From Microstegium vimineum (taxonomy: Eukaryota > Streptophyta > Magnoliopsida > Poales > Poaceae), in the NCBI GenBank assembly GCA_022036555.1, contig CM039141.1, positions 10,963,430 through 11,027,429 of the forward strand: a stretch of DNA of 64,000 nucleotides. Direction: 5' to 3'. The translations under genes were made by a program, and so were the position numbers. Positions 47,001 through 59,100 of this stretch are shown here, piece after piece; position 1 is the first letter of the stretch; each line of letters begins with the position of its first letter. Below the pieces are notes generated by a model. It saw only the letters and a program-made list of their open reading frames with translations, did not search any database and was not told the origin of the DNA.

Positions 47001-48617
47001 GGGCATTAGCTTGACCAATTTTACTGGTGAACTTCCTTCTGAACTTGGCAACTTGACCAAATTGGAGCAAATGCAAAATGCATCTTTTGTATTGCCAAAC
47101 TTCACTTCTGAATGAACTAAAAGTTTTGTTAACTATCTTTGCAGGTACATTCATTGCTCTGGCTTCAGAGGTCCATTCCCTTCAACATTCTCAAAGCTTA
47201 AGAACTTGAAGATTCTGTATGCTCAATACTGCAGGTATACTCTTACTGTAATATATTTTCTTGTGCATGCAGCTGGGCATCAGACAATGATTTCAAAGGA
47301 AAAATACCTGATTTCATCGGGAACCTGACTCAGTTGGAAGTTCTGTAAGACTACTCTATTAATTGCTTCGCATGATCATTTAGTACATTTTTCTTATGAA
47401 CCATGACTTCTTGGAACCTGTGCAATAGGACTTTGTGCATACTCTATGTTCTTTTCTTATTCATAAGCACAATAATTCTTCACTTTTTTCTCCTAATAGA
47501 AATGTGACACATTTTCATGCGATCAGATCAAACTGGCTGATAAAAAAGTCATGGTACTTAATGCTTAACGTTTATTGTGTTCAAATGACAAATGAATCTT
47601 TCGGCAGATGGCTTAGGAACACAAATTTATGAACTTGTAGCAGGTTCCAAGGAAATTCTTTTGAAGGCCCAGTCCCAAAAAGTCTGCACAAACATCTGTT
47701 GCTATTTCTGTTGCTGGATTATATGCCACTGTACAAACATCTGTTGTTATTTCTTTTCTTTCACAAAATTTCGATAGGAGCACCCTTTCAAGTAAAATTT
47801 CTGTCTCGTGACACAGGGACTTAAGCTTTAACAATGTCACAGGCCAAATTCTACGATCCATACTGAATTTGGACAAGCTTGGATTCTTGTAAGGGATTCT
47901 TTTAAGGATCATCTTCATAATACAATTGAACTCTTTAAGCTGACACTTGTATGTTTTGTTTGTCACGAACATTAACAAATTCAGGTTTCTTGGAAACAAT
48001 AGCCTTTCTGGAAGTCTCCGGTCCCTTCTTGGGCTACCGAGAATATTTTGCAATTGTAAGTTGGAAGTACAAAAAATTCCTTGAAGGGCAAAAATATTGA
48101 TGTGCTCAAGGTTGTATCACTCTTGTTTGACAAGTTGTTTTTAAAAAAAAAAGAAATTTGGTGGCAAACAACTTCATTGTTGGTAGCAGCAACAACAGTT
48201 ACTTTTAAATTTAGTTACGCCTTCCAAGAGTTCTTTTAATTGAGACTGTTAAACTTCTTGTTTTCTTCAAATGTGCAGCATTCTACCTTCAGGCATAAAC
48301 TGTCTCCAGAAAGATATACCTTGTTTCCGTGGTTCACCGGAATGTATGTTTCTTACTCTTTACCATATTCAGCGGTTGACATGATCTCAGGGTTTGCAAT
48401 ATGGTGAAAATATTTATACTTCTTAATAATTGCAGATTCGTCCTTTGTCGTAGACTGTGGAAGTAACAGATCTATGTGGGCTTCAGATAATAGTTTTTAC
48501 GAAATCGATCCTACAAATATTGGAGCTGCATCATATTTTGTTACTGGTCAAACAAGATGGGGTGTTAGCAATGCAGGAAAATTTAATAGGGTCCTGCTGG
48601 TGCAAGCATATTTAGGT
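47001..48617 (+). pseudogene. Truncated LRR-malectin receptor-like kinase gene (LRR VIII-2 type)
   Basis: Exons: 47001-47072, 47145-47216, 47273-47344, from 47644, 47817-47888, 47985 to about 48055, 48279-48343 and from 48435. Several have exactly 72 bases, the one-repeat-per-exon pattern of this receptor class. They read TNFTGELPSELGNLTKLEQ, SGFRGPFPSTFSKLKNL, DFKGKIPDFIGNLTQLEVL, NSFEGPVPKSLHK, NNVTGQILRSILNLDKLGFL and NNSLSGSLRSLLGLP. A linker, LPSGINCLQKDIPCFRGSPE, and the start of a malectin domain (VVDCGSNRSMWASDNSFYE, GAASYFVTGQTRWGVSN) follow. Coding similarity stops near 48617; the rest of the malectin domain, the membrane segment and the kinase are missing. The donor after the first exon is GC rather than GT, and the fourth exon decays after its first ~55 bases. 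Exons upstream would lie in or beyond the N gap. Confidence 0.75.
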
Positions 48618-49452
48618 TAATTTTTCTGCAATTTTAAACCCTAAAATTACCAACTTTAATTATTCTTCCTTTGTGTGTATTTTTCATTAAACATGATTCT
48701 TTCTTTGTGTTTGTTAGGTATTTAAATACTCGCTTGATTTGTAATAAGCTGACGATAGCAATTGGAATGGAAGCACAAAGGTTGGTATTATATCATAAAA
48801 CAATACCACGATAATTAGGAATATGCTTGTGTATTGCAACGGATGAAAACAATACCACGATAATTAATAAACTTAATTTGCTTTTTGAATGTGTCACTTT
48901 AACATATGTATTGGATTTTACAATATTATCATATTACAGTGCGATCTTTGTGTTTATAGTACACAAATTTGTTATCCCATAGCAATGGGGGTTCGGGCGA
49001 GTAGGGTCCGGATGTGCCTCCGGATGTGCACTGAGTAGACGAGTGAGGCAAGAGGGGTTCGGGTGAGGGAGACAATGAGACGAGTGTGAACTGAACCGCT
49101 GAATGGATAAGAACCCCGGTACTTTTGCATCCAAAAACCTGAACTTCAATGTATTCAACCCGAAGTACGTATCTCATCTCTGTCAATTTTTCAAACAAAA
49201 CCTTTTATTATGTCGAAAATCATCAGGGCTACAACGTTGGTTATGGGCCGGCCTACACCAGCTTCTTGAGCTAAGTGGGCCGAATTCGGCCGGTCTTTTT
49301 CATTTATCAGTAACGAATTCGGCCACATCTTTGATTTCGTAATAAGTCACCAAAAATATCCTAATCATAAAATAAAAAAAATTGTCATTTCACTAATACA
49401 ATGTATTTTTCATTCCATTTGTATTGTATAATAAATATTATTTGTGTAACGC
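48618..49452. other. Repeat-like spacer
   Basis: No gene is recognised. CAATACCACGATAATTA occurs twice (about 48801 and 48850). TTATCCCATAGCAA near 48970 recurs at about 49739, where it is followed by a grass-transposon-like end (CGCACGTGCATTCAACTAG). Confidence 0.35.
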
Positions 49453-49576
49453 TATACTTGTTACCATTTCTAGGTATTTTAATGTATTTTATCGGGCTCT
49501 ACATGGAGATGATGTATACTTGTTACCATTTCTAGGTATTTTAATGTATTTTATCGGGCTCTACATGGAGATGATG
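49453..49576 (+). repeat. Perfect 62-bp tandem duplication
   Basis: Units 49453-49514 and 49515-49576 are identical, each starting TATACTTGTTACCATTTC and ending ACATGGAGATGATG. Perfect identity points to a recent event or an assembly duplication. Confidence 0.9.
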
Positions 49577-49926
49577 TATACACACTACATGCATACTGGA
49601 AAACCATTTGTACATGTTTGATTCTAATGTCAACAATTGACATGTAACACGTTTACATTTACACGAATCAATGATGCTTACTCTCATAAAAAACATTGTA
49701 TATTATCGTACGGTCTATATCTTTTTAATACAAATGAGTTATCCCATAGCAACGCACGTGCATTCAACTAGTCATGGATAATCTTATAATAAGCTTAGAT
49801 AGTGATTAACCACTACAGGGCTACATCCTAATCAACATTCTAGTACAATATAGCATAATTGGCATAATCAACATCAGATTTGCAGCTACATAGCTCTCAC
49901 ATTTGCAACCAAGTACTACTCATACC

Positions 49927-50166
49927 TCCATGCTTTGAAATCTTCAGTGGAGATTTTTTGGCAGGTGGGCGTCCTCTGCTTGAAGATGGGTCGGATGGCT
50001 TGTTGTTGGCGACCTTACTCGATCGACGACTCTGGCTGTTGGAGACCTTCCTCACAGCCAAACGCCCGCGAGCACGTACCCGCGCAACAGACGGCTCATC
50101 ACCGGAGTTGCTGGGCGGGTCACTCCTGATGGGCGAGGGAACCGCGCCCGATCTCGTATGCATCAC
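49927..50166 (-). pseudogene. Possible first exon of a gene fragment with an AT-hook-like motif
   Basis: Read leftwards from the ATG at 50166, the frame encodes about 80 residues (MMHTRSGAVPSP, SRRSSKVANNKPSDP, SSSRGRPPAKKSP) and meets a strong splice donor, GGAG|GTATGAGT, just past 49927. RGRP with flanking basic residues is AT-hook-like. I find no following exon. It may be an exon fragment carried by a transposon, or a chance frame. Confidence 0.25.
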
Positions 50167-50539
50167 TAAGATCCGGTGCTAGGTGGTGGTGGAGAAGGAG
50201 GATACAAGGAGGATGGCAGCGTGAAGCGAGCGGGCGCAAGAAACCGCTGCTAGGGTTGGGACGGCACGCAACCGGCGTCAAATCCAAGCCAGGCGGATGG
50301 CGCTGTGGTAGGCGAGCGACGCGGTGAATAGTGGTGGCGCGGTGGAACAACAATGGCAAGCGTCCGCCGTGCTGGAGGTGGCCTTGGGCGGGGAAGGAGG
50401 GCGGCACGGTGGAGCCACCGCGCCAGACGGATCACGCTGTCGAGGCGGGCGGATGCCGCGGTGGAGCCGGTGGAGCGCGGTGCAGCTGTCCGCGGCAGAG
50501 AAATTGGCAGTGGAGGCGGGCGTAGGCGCTGTGGAGCGG

Positions 50540-52553
50540 TGAGAGTCTCTATGTGATTTTGGTAATTGAGTGACAACCTAGGTGAACTAATATGTGTTCA
50601 AGTGATATATACACAGGAGATTAGTTCACATATGATTATGTGATGAAGGAGCTTATTGCACATGAGACATGACATGGAGTCATATGATCAAGGTGGAGAA
50701 GATCAAGATGAGGCTTGGCTTGATGGACCGGTTGCAAGTGTGAAGGGCAAGCGGATGATGCTTGACGCCGATGGACCAAGACAACGGTGAAGAGCAAGTG
50801 AGGTCAAGATCGATGAACCAACACAGTCATGTGATGATATGGAGTGGATCATATCATTTGACAAGTGGTTGGTGCATGTGTTGCATCAACATTGGAGAAA
50901 GAGATGGAATGGAATGCGCAAGGTAAAGGTATAACCATAGGACATTTCATTTCACCGGTCATAGGTGTGTAGAGAAGATTATGACCGGGTTTAGGATAGA
51001 TAGTCGTACTATCAAGAGGAGCAAACTTGTTTGCATATCGGTTATCTAGTGCTACCGTGAGCGATCTAACTTTACGATGCATTAGGATCGAGTGGCGCGG
51101 TAAGAGCAAGTGAAAATGCTTTGAAAATGATTGTGAAAATGCTAACACACATGCACAAGGTGAAGAACACATTTGTGTTAGCACATAAGAAGCAGGAGAG
51201 AGAGGCAGATCGGTTTGGCTCGGGTATGAGCTCTGGACGCAAGGGTGTTGCTGGTCCGGACCATCGCGGATGCGTCCGGAAGCTAACCCTAGCATGCCTG
51301 TTCTGACTCAGAGGATCCGGACGCTGTTGTTGGTCCGGACGGTGAACTCCGGACCCTGCGTCCGGAGGTTGGAGCTCTCTGTATTCGCTCAGAGTGAAGG
51401 TCCAGACGCTGTATGCGGTCCGGACGCAAGGATCTGGACGCGGTCCGGACTGTTTTGAGCTCTTGGGAGCTCTCTGTGTTGCATCCGGACACGCGTGCAT
51501 TGGACCGGAGCAGCACTGTTGGCTGCGTCCGGAGACACGTGGAGGCGCGAGGCGAGCGCGCCAACGGCCGTTTCAAACGGCTCGGAGGATCCGGACCCGC
51601 ACTGTTGGGTGCGTCTAGACCCTCTGCAGAGAGCGCGCTGAATAGAAGATCTTGGATTGAAATATTGCTTTGATTCATTGTGATATGGATCAAATGGAGT
51701 TGAGGGCTGTGTAGGCCTCTGATTTAGCTTTCCAAAAAGTCCAAGATCATCGAAATCGGAGTTCGGAGCTAAGATATACGGACGTTTCCGTGCGGGTTGC
51801 GCTGATCCAGACGCAGCAGTCCGGACGCACTGTGCATTCCGGACGTAGCGTCTCTGTAGGTCCGTATGCATCTGTAATGGTCCGGAGCTGCACTGTTCAT
51901 TGCGTCCGGAGCCATCCAGAGAGCCGTTAGAGAGGGGGAAACAGCTAGTTTCGATGGGGTGGCTATTTATAGCCCTTGGCCGGCCCTTGGGGCTGGTTGA
52001 GCACCTTGGGGTTGTGTTACCCTTAGTTGTGCTTGGTTGAGAGCCCTCTAACTCACACACACTTGATAAATTTCATCCGATTGTGTGAGAGAACGATTAC
52101 TAGTGCGTTGCTTTAAGAGATAGCTTCGTATGGCACTAGGTGATCGACTTGCAAGCTCGTGGTGGTTGTTACTTTTGGAGGTTGCCACCTCCTAGACGGC
52201 TTGGTGGCTTGTGGCTCCGTCGAAGCACGCAAGAAGATTATGCGTGGCTCCGAAGAAGAGCTTTATGAGGGGTGTTGTGCTCGCCCCGCGGGAGATCGCG
52301 AAGAGAAACTCTAGTTGAAGGTATCGTTGAGTGCCCTCATCTTGTGTTGGTTAGGCGGCAACCCTTGAGGGGGTTAGGCAGTGAGGCCTGTAAAAAGTCG
52401 TAAACCTTCAAGTGAGTGAGTCGATACCACGGGGACTAGCTTGGTGACGACCAAGTGAACCTCGGAAGAAAAATCACCGTGTCAACCTTGTACATCTTCT
52501 CGGTGGTTTGCATTCTCCAAATCACTAGCTTGTATTTACTTATTCATACTTGT
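50540..52553. repeat. LTR-like repeat interrupted by the Gypsy element
   Basis: The sequence starts TGAGAGTCTCTATGTGATTTTGG, which I recognise as the style of start of long grass LTRs (probably a Copia relative; family from memory). There is no coding content. Bases 51230-51920 are saturated with TCCGGAC and GGTCCGGA words. The right end is cut at 52553 by the Gypsy insertion, so its end and any target duplication would lie beyond the window. Confidence 0.55.
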
Positions 52554-52720
52554 TGTCGGGTACGAAGGTAAGGGGTACCCTAAACCCTTCGATAAATTAA
52601 CGCTAAACATAACAACCATTTTTAAGGCAAGGATCTGCCCACTGCTCGGTGAGACGCGGCCCATCAATCGAGGGTCCCATCTACACCAACTGCAGCAACA
52701 AGTCACAACCCCGACCTCTA

Positions 52721-52855
52721 CCTCGACGACGGACGAGGGGTCGAACGAACGACCCCCCGGCTCCACCTCGACGACGGACGAGGGGTCGAACGAACGACCC
52801 CCCGGCTCCACCTCGATGACGGACGAGGGGTCGAACGAACGACCCCCCGGCACCA
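52721..52855 (+). repeat. Three 45-bp tandem repeats in the LTR
   Basis: Each unit contains CCTCGACGACGGACGAGGGG and CGAACGACCCCCCGG. Units begin at about 52721, 52766 and 52811. The matching part of the solo LTR (about 41677-41825) has related but diverged repeats. Confidence 0.8.
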
Positions 52856-53428
52856 CCTCGACTTCGACCTCCCCAACCTCGTCGACGCCTCGACCTTCCA
52901 AGCGCCGTCGACAGACGAGGGCTCGATTAACCCAACCACTCTGGCATGGGCAAAAGTAAACCCACCTGACGACATGGGCGCCTGCGTCCACTGTCAAATC
53001 CACCAACTCCCCGACAGGTCCCCGACTCCCGTCAACTGTGCCGCCACTGCTGCCACTAAGCGAGTACGGACTTCAACAGTACCCCTCGGAAAGTGAACAG
53101 TGTGACCCTCGACGACGACTTCGGGAACGCGACGGAGTCATACGGGGCTCGACCTCCCCCCTCGACCGGGGGCTCGACCCCCTCCTCTTCAACAACTCCG
53201 GTGCGGAAGACGTCCCATCCGCCCCGTCCCGCTTCGGCCGTGGGACTCGCGCCCGCCTGCGGACACTGCACTGCGACGACTTCTACTGATGCCATGACCG
53301 GGGACGCCAGAAGGACGGGAAGACCACGCTGCCACAGTGTTCGATGTCTCTTCGCCAACACTGTGCCGTGGATGCACTGCCCATACTCCTACTGTTAGGA
53401 CCCCGTACCCTCGGGTCTCCCCTTGGTC

Positions 53429-53435
53429 TATAAAA
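53429..53435 (+). promoter_or_regulatory. LTR TATA box
   Basis: TATAAAA in the context GGTCTATAAAAGGGGA lies about 370 bases before the end of the LTR, so it would place the R region downstream. Confidence 0.65.
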
Positions 53436-53796
53436 GGGGATGCCGAGGTAGAGTATGGGGAGGTTGGAGTCTCTCTCTCGGTTGGCTCCCACTTCATCTA
53501 GGACTCTGATCCGACTTTGGTTCTCAGGCACCCTAGACCACGCCTCGCACACACACCGCGCCGCTCGATCAACCCCTCGGGTGGCCGACTCCGTGTAACA
53601 CTGCTTGTACCCCCCCTGTACGAGCACGCTTTGGGTGCGAGATAATACAAGTCATCCTCCCCCCGCTGGACGTAGGGCCTTCTTGCCCGAACCAGGATAA
53701 ATCTTGTGTCCATCTTGCATCACGTCTGAGAGAGGGAGCACGCGATATACAAATTTACTCGTTGGTGGTCTTGACCCCCGGGTCATAACACCGACA

Positions 53797-53817
53797 GTTG
53801 GCGCGCCAGGTAGGGGG
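53797..53817 (+). other. Probable primer-binding site
   Basis: TTGGCGCGCCAGGTAGGGGG directly follows the LTR's terminal CA. The TGG start fits pairing with the CCA end of a tRNA; I cannot say which tRNA from memory. Confidence 0.7.
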
Positions 53818-53853
53818 ATTCGCGTGTCGATCAACTCCGAGCTACTCTCTCAG

Positions 53854-56130
53854 ATGGATCCCACCATCCCACCGTTCCCGTTCAACACCGTCATCTGGTT
53901 CGGCAGTCTAGGGTTCGTTTCCACGGACCAGGGCAACTTCATAGTCTTCCCCTCCGCCCGTGGCCTAGACGTCAGCAGTTCCGCTTCGCCGGAGCCAGCC
54001 AGGATCAGACGACGGTCCCTCCGCTTGCGACTCTGGCCTGCGATCAGGAGGAGGCGCGAGCGGCTTCGACGCGCTCGCCGTCGAGCGAGCTCTGGGTTGC
54101 CAGATGCCATTCCCTTAGTCCCAGCTGGCGACACGGCCCCTTCTCCTAGGGGTCCGTTTGACCCACACCTGTGGATCGAGGGCGGGCGTCTCCCCGAATG
54201 GGACTTCGGCTCTTCCACGTCATCATCCCTGGAGGCTCCTGTGGCTTCTCCGACACCCTCGATCCCGTCATCACCGCGTGACCCGTTCCCGTACGGGCTC
54301 CGCAACGATGCCAGACTCTACTCTGCTTTCGCAGGGACGCGAGTACATACATACGACGAGTCTCCATGGATGCCGTCGTGGGCGACGGTCGATCCCGTCA
54401 CCACCCCTTCACCGGGCGAGCCAGAGCTGCCCCGTACGTGGGGCACGTTACGGCGGCGCCTGGAGGAGGAAGAAAGGGGCAGGCTCTTCCCCCACTTCTA
54501 CCACGCCGACTTCGACTCGGACTCTCCCGACGAGAGTTACGACTCCACCCGGGAGTGCTTCCATCTCGACGAGCAAACCGTCCTCCAGGATGACGTCGAC
54601 GACACCGCGGACACCGAAGAAGGGAGGGGGGCCAACGCCACACCACCTCGAGATGCCATTCCCCCAAGTCCTCGTAGAGCCAATCTACCCCCCCGATGTC
54701 CAGATTACGTAGGTCCGAGAGCTCCTCGACAAGCTCGAGGAGGAGCGTCTGCGTCTTCAGCAGCTCGAACACGCCCTCGAGCGGGATCGAGGGCGTCCTC
54801 AGGGTGGAGGAGCTCGCGAGCGGGCCCGGGAGGTCCACCGGCAGATCGTCGAGGAGGGGAACGCCGAACCCCGAGTCTTCAACCGTGCCAGCCAGAATGT
54901 CGTAGCAGCCGCGATGCTGCTCCGCGACATGCCGGCGCCATCGACCCCCCAGGCACAACGTATCAGGGAGGAAATCCAGGGGCTACTCCAGACTGCGGCC
55001 GTCCAGCAGGCGGAGAGCTCGGCCTCGAGGCGTCGAGGGGCTGCCTCTGAGCGGCAAGCAGCGCCCCCTCGACAAAATCGAGAGGCCTCTGTCCCCCAGA
55101 ACAAGGCGCCCCAGGGCAGGGTCGAGCCACGACCGGTTCAGGAACGCCTCGTCGACGACCTCCCCCCTCGAGTGAACAATTGACATCGATACGGCGACGC
55201 CGAGGCTCGAGGCTACAGCGCTCACCGAGGCGGGCGCTACGACAGCGACGAAGACCGATGTCGGTCTCCGGAGCCGCCGGGGCCTCGAGTCTTCGGAAGA
55301 ACTATCCGGCGGGCTTCCCTGCCCGTACGTTTTCGTCCACCCACCAGCCTGATCAAATACAACGGCGAAACCAAGCCAGAGCTCTGGCTTGCCGATTTCA
55401 GACTGGCATGCCAGCTGGGTGGAGCCAAAGATGACCTCGTCATCATCCGGCAACTCCCATTGTTCCTCTCCGACACCGCTCGAAGGTGGCTCGAGGAGTT
55501 ACCCCCGGACTTGATCCAGGACTGGTCCGACCTGGTCCGGATCTTCGAGGGCAACTTCAAAGGCACCTACGAGCGCCCGGGCAACTCCTAGGACTTTCGC
55601 AGCTACAAGCAGAAACCAGGAGAGACCCTCCGCGCCTTCACCCGTCGATTCTCGAAGCAGCGTACCGCACTGACTCACATTTCCGACCACGAGGTCATCA
55701 CGGCGTTCATCGCCGGACAACCTGCAAAGAGTTGGTGTGGGAGCTGGGGCGAAACATCCCCAAAACCGCCAACGAGCTCATGGACGTCATCGCCAACTAC
55801 GCGGCTGGGGAGGAGGCCGTAGACGCATTCTTCCAGATTCCCCCAGGGAAGGGGGAGGGCAACACGGACGAACCCGGGGGCTCGAGCAATAGGCCCACGA
55901 GAAACAAGGGGCCTGGGAGGAACAACGACGGCAACGGCGGCCGGAAGAAGAAGAACCAACCGGGCCGGCGCAACGTCGAGCACGACGACGACCCCGACGA
56001 CCTTGTCGCTGCAATGGACAATCGGAAGCCTCGAGGGCCCCCTCCCGACGGGGGTGTCTTCGACAAGATGCTGAAAGAGCCTTGCCCCTACCATATGGGG
56101 CCGACCAACCACCGCCTCGAGGATTGTCGT
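53854..56130 (+). pseudogene. gag: gag of the Gypsy element, interrupted
   Basis: It would encode the structural protein of the cytoplasmic particle. The first frame from the ATG at 53854 covers an acidic, Pro/Ser-rich N-terminal part. Near 54712 the coding frame shifts, continuing through a helical Glu/Leu/Arg-rich segment. A TGA at 55181-55183 breaks it, and the same frame goes on into the capsid region (LPLFLSDTARRWLEELPP, DLVRIFEGNF). A TAG at 55589-55591 lies in a position where Trp is usual. Near 55717 the frame shifts again (ELVWELGRNIPKTANELMD) and then leads into a basic, Asn/Gly/Lys-rich region and a Cys/His cluster (CPYHMGPTNHRLEDC) near 56085. Domain order is complete despite the breaks. 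Confidence 0.85.
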
Positions 56131-59100
56131 ATGCTTCGTAGGCACTTCGTCCCTCCTGGTCCCAGGAGAGACGACGGCAAGGAAGACCCGCCCTGTGACG
56201 TCCACGTCAGGGGCGATGTTCAAAAGGGAGGCTTCCCCGAGATCCACGACTGCTACATGATCTACGGGGGACCCTCGACCCGCCTCACCACGCGCCAACG
56301 CAAGAGGGAGCGTCGAGAAGTCTTTTCCGTTCGGGCCGAGGCCCCACGGTACCTCAACTGGTCCCACACACCGATCACCTTCGATCAGGACGACCACCCC
56401 GAGCACATCCCCAACGCAGGGGTTTACCCGCTCGTCGTCGACCCGATCATCCTCAACACCCGCCTTAGCAAGGTGCTCATGGACCGGGGGAGCAGCCTCA
56501 ACATCATCTACGCCGAGACCCTCGACCTCCTGGGGATCCCGAGGACCATGCTCCTGCCCAGCGCGGGGGGGTTCCACGGAATCGTCCCGGGGAAGAAGGC
56601 ACTCCCGATCGGCCGCATCAAGCTACCGGTCTGTTTCGGCGTCCCCTCGAACTTCCGAAAGGAAGACCTGACCTTCGAGGTGGTCGCGTGGCGAGGCACC
56701 TACCACGCCATCATCGGTAGACCGGGGTATGCCAAGTTCATGGCGGTCCCGAACTACACCTACCTCAAGCTCAAGATGCCGAGGCCCTCGGGGGTCATCA
56801 CCGTCGATACCTCCTATGAGCACGCATACGACTGCGACGTCGAATGCGTGGAAAAAGCCGAAGCCCGCGAGGATTCGGCTATCCTCGCGGCCCTCGACGA
56901 CTTGTCCGGAGAGATCCCCGACCCCAAGCGCCACGCTGGCAACTTCAAGCCGGCGGAAGAAATGAAGACCGTCCCGCTCGACCCCGGCCTCGAGGATGGG
57001 AAGGTGCTGACGATCAGTGCCACCCTCGAGCCCAAATAGGAAGCCATGCTCGTCGACTTTCTCCGAGCGAACGCCGACGTGTTTGCATGGAGTCCCTCGG
57101 ACATGCCGGGCATCCCGAGGGAAGTCGCCGAGCACTCCTTGGACATTCGAGCCGGGTCCAAGCCGGTGAAGCAACGCCTGCGCCGCTTCGACGAGGAGAA
57201 GCGCAGGATCATCGGGGAGGAGGTCGACAAGCTTTTGAAGGCCGGATTCATCAAGGAGGTACATCATCCCGAGTGGTTAGCTAATCCCGTGCTTGTAAAG
57301 AAAAAGAATGGGAAGGATAGGGTGTGTGTAGACTACACCAGTTTAAATAAAGCATGTCCTAAAGTCCCTTTTCCTTTGCCTCGCATCGACCAAATAGTAG
57401 ACTCCACTTCGGGATGTGAAACCATTTGCTTCCTCGATGCGTATTCCGGCTACCACCAAATAAAGATGAAGGAGTCCGATCAGCTCGCGACCTCCTTCAT
57501 CACTCCCTTCGGCATGTTTTGCTACCTCACCATGCCCTTCGGCTTACGGAATGCCGGGGCCACCTACCAGCGATGCATGCTCCACGTCTTCGGGAAACAC
57601 ATAGGGCCGACCGTCGAGGCCTACGTCGATGACATCGTAGTCAAGTCCAAAACCGTCGGAAACCTGGTCGGAGACCTCGAGATTGCGTTTGGGTGCCTCA
57701 GGGCTAACCGCATAAAACTAAATCCTGAGAAGTGTGTCTTCGGGGTCCCTCGAGGCATGCTCTTAGGGTACATAGTTTCCCAGCACGGCATCGAGGCGAA
57801 TCCCGAGAAGGTAACCGCCATCACGAGGATGGGCCCGATCAAAGACCTCAAGAGCGTGCAAAGGGTTACTGGGTGCCTTGCCGCCCTCAGTCGCTTCATC
57901 TCGAGGCTCGGAGAAAAGGCCCTACCCCTTTATTGACTCCTGAAGAAGACGGAACACTTCGCGTGGACCGCCGAAGCCGAGGAATCCCTCTCGAGGCTTA
58001 AGGCCTTGCTCACCTCGCCCCCGGTCTTGGTCCCCCCGAGCCCGGCCGAGCCCCTCCTGCTCTATGTCGCGGCGACTACGCAGGTAGTCAGCGCGGTCAT
58101 AGTAGTCGAGAAGGAGGAAGAGGGACACGCCCTTCCGGTTCAGAGGCCTGTCTACTTCGTGAGCGAGGTCCTTTCCGAAACCAAGACAAGGTATCCCCAC
58201 ATCCAGAAGCTGCTGTACGCGGTCGTCCTCACTCGGCGGAAGCTCAAACACTATTTCCTGGGCCATCCGGTCACTGTGGTTTCTTCGTTCCCCCTCGGAG
58301 AGATAATCCAGAACCGGGAGGCATCGGGAAGGATCACCAAGTGGTCCGCCGAGCTCATGGGGGAGGTCCTCTCCTACGCCCCTTGGAAGGCTATCAAGTC
58401 TCAGGTACTGGCAGATTTCGTTGCAGAATGGACCGACACCCAACTACCCCCAGCGCAAGTTCAGAACGAGCTCTGGGCCATGTACTTCGATGGATCGCTG
58501 ATGAAGACGGGAGTAGGCGCAGGATTGCTATTCGTATCACCCTCAGGGGTCCATATGCGATATGTCATCCGCCTCCACTTCCCCACCTCCAACAACGTCG
58601 CCGAGTACGAGGCCCTCGTCAACGGCCTGCGCATCGCCATCGAGCTCGGGGTCCGACGCCTCGACGTGCGAGGGGACTCTCAGTTGGTGATCGACCAAGT
58701 GATGAAAGACTCGAGCTGCCACGATCCCAAGATGGAAGCCTACTGCAAGGAGGTCCGAAAGCTCGAGGACAAGTTCTACGGCCTCGAGCTCAACCACGTG
58801 GCCCGTCGGTACAGCGAGGCTGCCGACGAGCTGACCAAAATCGCGTCTACTCGAGGCACGGTCCCCCCCCGACATCTTCTCGAGGGATCTGCACGCGCCA
58901 TCTGTCGACCTAGGCTCGGGGGCTCCCGCCCTCGAGCAAGGGGTCGACCCACCCCCCTCGACCGATCCCCCCTCGAGCGGGGGAGAGGTCATGGAGATCG
59001 ACGGGGCCGCCTCGACGCCAACCCCTCCGACGGATTGGCGCGCTCCTTACCTCGAGTACCTGACGCGAGGCGAACTCCCGGAAGACCGCACGGAAGCCCG

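Larger units (their letters stand above)
52554..53796 (+). repeat. 5' LTR of the Gypsy element
   Basis: The 1243-bp LTR starts TGTCGGGTACGAAGG and ends GTCATAACACCGACA. It matches the inverted solo LTR at 40703-41987 along its whole length. It contains 45-bp tandem repeats in its U3-like part and a TATA box at 53429-53435. Open frames on both strands within it are not genes. Confidence 0.92.

Noticed and set aside
55675..56577. Minus-strand frame of 300 codons opposite gag-pol
   Set aside because: Gag and protease motifs are on the plus strand. Unlike the gene at 61220-64000, this frame has no splice signals and no coherent domain.
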